The position numbers were made by a program, and so were the translations under genes. The notes under the pieces are model-generated. The model was given only the letters and a program-made list of their open reading frames with translations. It was not told the DNA's origin and made no database searches. From Oryzibacter oryziterrae (GTDB lineage: Bacteria > Pseudomonadota > Alphaproteobacteria > Rhizobiales > Pleomorphomonadaceae), in contig NZ_JAKJIC010000002.1 of the NCBI RefSeq assembly GCF_021864535.1, forward strand, positions 310,001 through 374,000: a stretch of 64,000 nt of DNA. Reading direction: 5' to 3'. Below, piece by piece: positions 61,751 to 64,000 of this stretch (position 1 is its first letter; the number at the start of each line of letters is the position of its first letter).

Positions 61751-62881
61751 ATGACGGCGGTGAGGAAAGTTTTGGTCGTCGGCGGCGGGTTTTCCGGCAT
61801 GGCCGCCGCCATCGAGATGCGCAAGCGAGGTATCGAGGTCAGCCTCGTCGAGATCGACGCACAATGGCGTCCGGAGGGTGCGGGGATCACCGTCGCCGGA
61901 CCGTCGCTGCGAGCCCTTCAGACAATTGGCATCTACGACAAGATCGCCGCGCGGGGATGCCTTTCTGACGGGGTGGAGCTTTGCGCGCCAAACGGCGACC
62001 GGATCAGCGACATTCCGACCCCGCGTCCGGTTGGCTCGGACGTGGCCGGCGGAGCCGGTATCCTGCGCCCCGAGCTCGCCCGCCTGCTCGCCGATGAGGT
62101 CAAGGCGTCAGGCGTTTCTGTTCGAGTCGGCTGCACCTATACAAAGATCGAGCAATCGGCCAATGCGGCGACCGTGACTTTCACCGACGGCACGAAGGAC
62201 ACCTACGACCTTGTGGTTGCCGCCGAAGGTGTCAACTCCAGAACACGCAACGAGCTTTTCCCGGAGGTCAATCCACCGCGCTACCTGGGTCAGGGCGTGT
62301 GGCGCGCGGTGATGCCGCGGCCGGTCGAGATCAAGAGCGTCCGCATGTGGCTCGGTGGTCCGGTCAAGGTCGGCGTCAACCCGGTGTCGCCGACCCAGAT
62401 GTACCTGTTCATCACCGAGGCCCGCCCCGAAAAGGCGCATATCGATCCGAAGGACTTTCCGAACTGCGTCGCCGAGCTGCTGCGACCCTATCCGGATCCG
62501 ATCCTTCAGGCGCTGATCCCGCACGTCCATAACCCCGACGCGTCCATCGACTATCGGCCGCTCTCCAACCTGCTCGTTCCAGCGCCCTGGAACCGGGGAC
62601 GCGTGATCCTGATCGGCGATACGGTTGCGGCGACCACGCCCCATCTCGCGTCCGGCGCCGGCATAGGCATCGAGAGCGGCATCGTGCTCGCAGAGGAACT
62701 GGGGCGCTCCGCCGACCTTCAGGAGGCATTCGACCGCTTCCATGCCCGCCGCTGGGAGCGCTGCCGGCTGGTGATCGAGAATTCCGAAAAGCTCTGCCGC
62801 ATCGAGATGGAGAACGGCGACAGGGCCGAACATGCCCGGATCATGCGGGAGTCGATCATCGCACTACTGCAGCCGTTCTGA
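61751..62881 (+). CDS. FAD-dependent aromatic hydroxylase (p-hydroxybenzoate hydroxylase fold)
   Basis: A 376-aa group A flavin monooxygenase. The N-terminal Rossmann motif is VLVVGGGFSGMAAAIEM, the DG-type motif is DLVVAAEGVNSRTRNELF and the second FAD motif is RVILIGDTVAATTPHLASGAG. It would hydroxylate a ring with NADPH/NADH and O2, generating the diol that the extradiol dioxygenase needs. Start at 61,751 with GGGGGAG upstream. The substrate is not readable from sequence. Confidence 0.92.
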   Translation: MTAVRKVLVVGGGFSGMAAAIEMRKRGIEVSLVEIDAQWRPEGAGITVAGPSLRALQTIGIYDKIAARGCLSDGVELCAPNGDRISDIPTPRPVGSDVAGGAGILRPELARLLADEVKASGVSVRVGCTYTKIEQSANAATVTFTDGTKDTYDLVVAAEGVNSRTRNELFPEVNPPRYLGQGVWRAVMPRPVEIKSVRMWLGGPVKVGVNPVSPTQMYLFITEARPEKAHIDPKDFPNCVAELLRPYPDPILQALIPHVHNPDASIDYRPLSNLLVPAPWNRGRVILIGDTVAATTPHLASGAGIGIESGIVLAEELGRSADLQEAFDRFHARRWERCRLVIENSEKLCRIEMENGDRAEHARIMRESIIALLQPF

Positions 62882-62933
62882 GGCTCGTGGAGGAGCAAAC
62901 GGAACAAAAGCAAGACTGACGGGGGAGGAAATC

Positions 62934-64000
62934 ATGGCAACAACGACGGATAGCTGGCCGGGACGGGTGTCCCTCATGGTGGCGCACTGCGCCGGAATGC
63001 TCGATCTGGTCGCGCTCCCGGTTTGGGTCGGCGTGCTCATCTCGCACTACAAGTTCGAGCCGCGCGAGGCGGGAGGCCTGGCGACGTTGTTTCTGATCGG
63101 TGCCGTGGTCTCGAGCCTGTATTTCGCCTCGCGCTTCACGCGATCGAACGCGCGGTTGCTGGTGGTCAGCGGTTTCATCGTTGCCGCCGTTGCCTTCCTC
63201 CTCGCTTCCAGGACTGAAGACTACAAGACGCTGGCCGCGCTTCATCTGGTGGCGGGGGCTGCGGCGGCCTGCGGTCTGTCGTTCACTCACGGCACCATCG
63301 CCCGCAGCAGCAATCCGCACCGGCTCTTTGCCATCGTCGGCATGGCGCTCGGCATTTTCGCCATCGTCTTCCTCGGCGCCACGCCGAACCTCATTGCGGC
63401 ACTCGGTGGCCCTGTTCTCTTCGTAGTCTTTGCTGGCGTCATGGCCGTGGCCGCGCTGACTTCCATCCTGGTCTTTCCCGGCCTGAAGCCGAAGACGGAG
63501 ACAATGTTCTTCGATCGCGTTGCCCGCATCCGGCCCGCGATCTGGTTCGGCGTCATCGGTGTGTCCTGCATGGGGCTGACACAGGCGATGATGTTCTCAT
63601 TCATCGAACGCATCGGCGCCGATCGCGGCTTCGGCAGTGATGCGGTGACGGGGGTTCTGATTGCGCTGGGCTTCGTCAACCTCTTCCCGGCTCCGCTCGC
63701 CGCCTTGCTTGAAACGCGGATCTCGGCACGCGCCGTCATTCTCGCCGGTCCGGCACTTCAGGCGCTGGTCGCCGTGGCGATTGCGCTCAGCACCAGCTTC
63801 CCGCTTTACGCCTTGCCGACGGCAGTGTTCGCCGCGGTGATGATCTTCACCCACACCTTCGCCTTCGGTCTTCTGTCCCGTCTCGACCCATCGTCGCGCG
63901 TCGTCGCCGGCACGCCGGCGATGCTGATGATCGGCGCTGCCATCGGGCCAGTGCTGGGGGGAACGCTGGTTCAGGCCTACGGCTATGAGGCGCTCGCCAT
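62934..64000 (+). CDS. MFS transporter (partial, 3' end outside window)
   Basis: At least 355 codons from ATG 62,934, with a strong GGGGGAGGA upstream. The sequence shows repeated hydrophobic helices such as VVSGFIVAAVAFLLAS, LFAIVGMALGIFAIVFLGA and VLFVVFAGVMAVAALTSILV, with short charged loops, typical of a 12-helix major facilitator. It lies 52 bases after the flavin hydroxylase and probably imports the aromatic substrate or exports an intermediate. The reading frame stays open at the window end. Confidence 0.88.
   Translation, partial: MATTTDSWPGRVSLMVAHCAGMLDLVALPVWVGVLISHYKFEPREAGGLATLFLIGAVVSSLYFASRFTRSNARLLVVSGFIVAAVAFLLASRTEDYKTLAALHLVAGAAAACGLSFTHGTIARSSNPHRLFAIVGMALGIFAIVFLGATPNLIAALGGPVLFVVFAGVMAVAALTSILVFPGLKPKTETMFFDRVARIRPAIWFGVIGVSCMGLTQAMMFSFIERIGADRGFGSDAVTGVLIALGFVNLFPAPLAALLETRISARAVILAGPALQALVAVAIALSTSFPLYALPTAVFAAVMIFTHTFAFGLLSRLDPSSRVVAGTPAMLMIGAAIGPVLGGTLVQAYGYEALA

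Noticed and set aside
1-64000. CRISPR array or intact prophage
   Set aside because: No series of evenly spaced direct repeats with unique spacers, and no phage structural genes, were seen. The 50-bp-spaced elements at 10,471-10,592 are inverted repeats with no array character.

Overview
The window looks like a chromosome segment of a GC-rich alphaproteobacterium, probably Hyphomicrobiales (Rhizobiales). The indications are the many solute-uptake and amine/amino-acid catabolism genes, an Agrobacterium-type arginase/ornithine cyclodeaminase pair, the compact chemotaxis operon and the protein sequences generally. No rRNA or housekeeping marker is present, so the placement is inference.

Region 1 (1-11,914) is an anti-phage/restriction island read on the minus strand. 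A HipB-like repressor lies beside three operator-like inverted repeats spaced exactly 50 bp apart. Below it are a type III-like restriction helicase-nuclease, a DUF262/HNH protein, a beta-class DNA methyltransferase, a staphylococcal-nuclease-like protein and a UvrD-type helicase with a RelE-like N-terminus (cut by the window edge). A frameshifted tyrosine integrase marks the island's right side.

Region 2 (12,030-31,744) is an amine/amino-acid uptake and catabolism locus. It has a peptide/opine-type ABC transporter, two FAD amine oxidases, a class III aminotransferase, two aldehyde dehydrogenases (one GabD-like), a tartrate/D-malate dehydrogenase-like enzyme, a haloacid dehalogenase-type HAD protein, a cupin, an ArgE-like deacylase, an Lrp-type regulator and two paralogous double-GNAT acetyltransferases. 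It probably feeds an amine or N-acylated amine through an aldehyde and acid to the TCA cycle. An ABC-F ATPase gene (32,029-33,651) follows.

Region 3 (34,364-47,116) is a complete chemosensory operon: an HD-GYP response regulator, an uncharacterised helical protein with a degenerate chemoreceptor-like segment, a STAS protein, CheY, CheA, CheW, a chemoreceptor, a second CheW, CheR, a second chemoreceptor and CheB, ending at a strong terminator. Most junctions overlap by 1-4 bases. The two receptors share an almost identical 960-bp signalling half. AT-rich spacers flank and interrupt the locus.

Region 4 (47,470-53,438) has a small membrane protein, ornithine cyclodeaminase and arginase with a divergent Lrp regulator, a tRNA-Arg(CCG), a beta-hydroxyacid-dehydrogenase-like gene, an azoreductase and a divergent LysR regulator. 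From 53,439 to 55,508 is a scar of decayed IS3 transposase ends around one intact SAM methyltransferase.

Region 5 (55,509-64,000) is an aromatic-compound catabolic cluster. On the minus strand are a two-subunit CoA transferase, a SphA/MetA-like outer-membrane channel and a LysR regulator. Divergently on the plus strand are a 2,6-dihydroxypseudooxynicotine-hydrolase-like alpha/beta hydrolase, a two-domain extradiol dioxygenase, a Rieske ferredoxin, an FAD aromatic hydroxylase and an MFS transporter cut by the window edge. The substrate cannot be read from the sequence.
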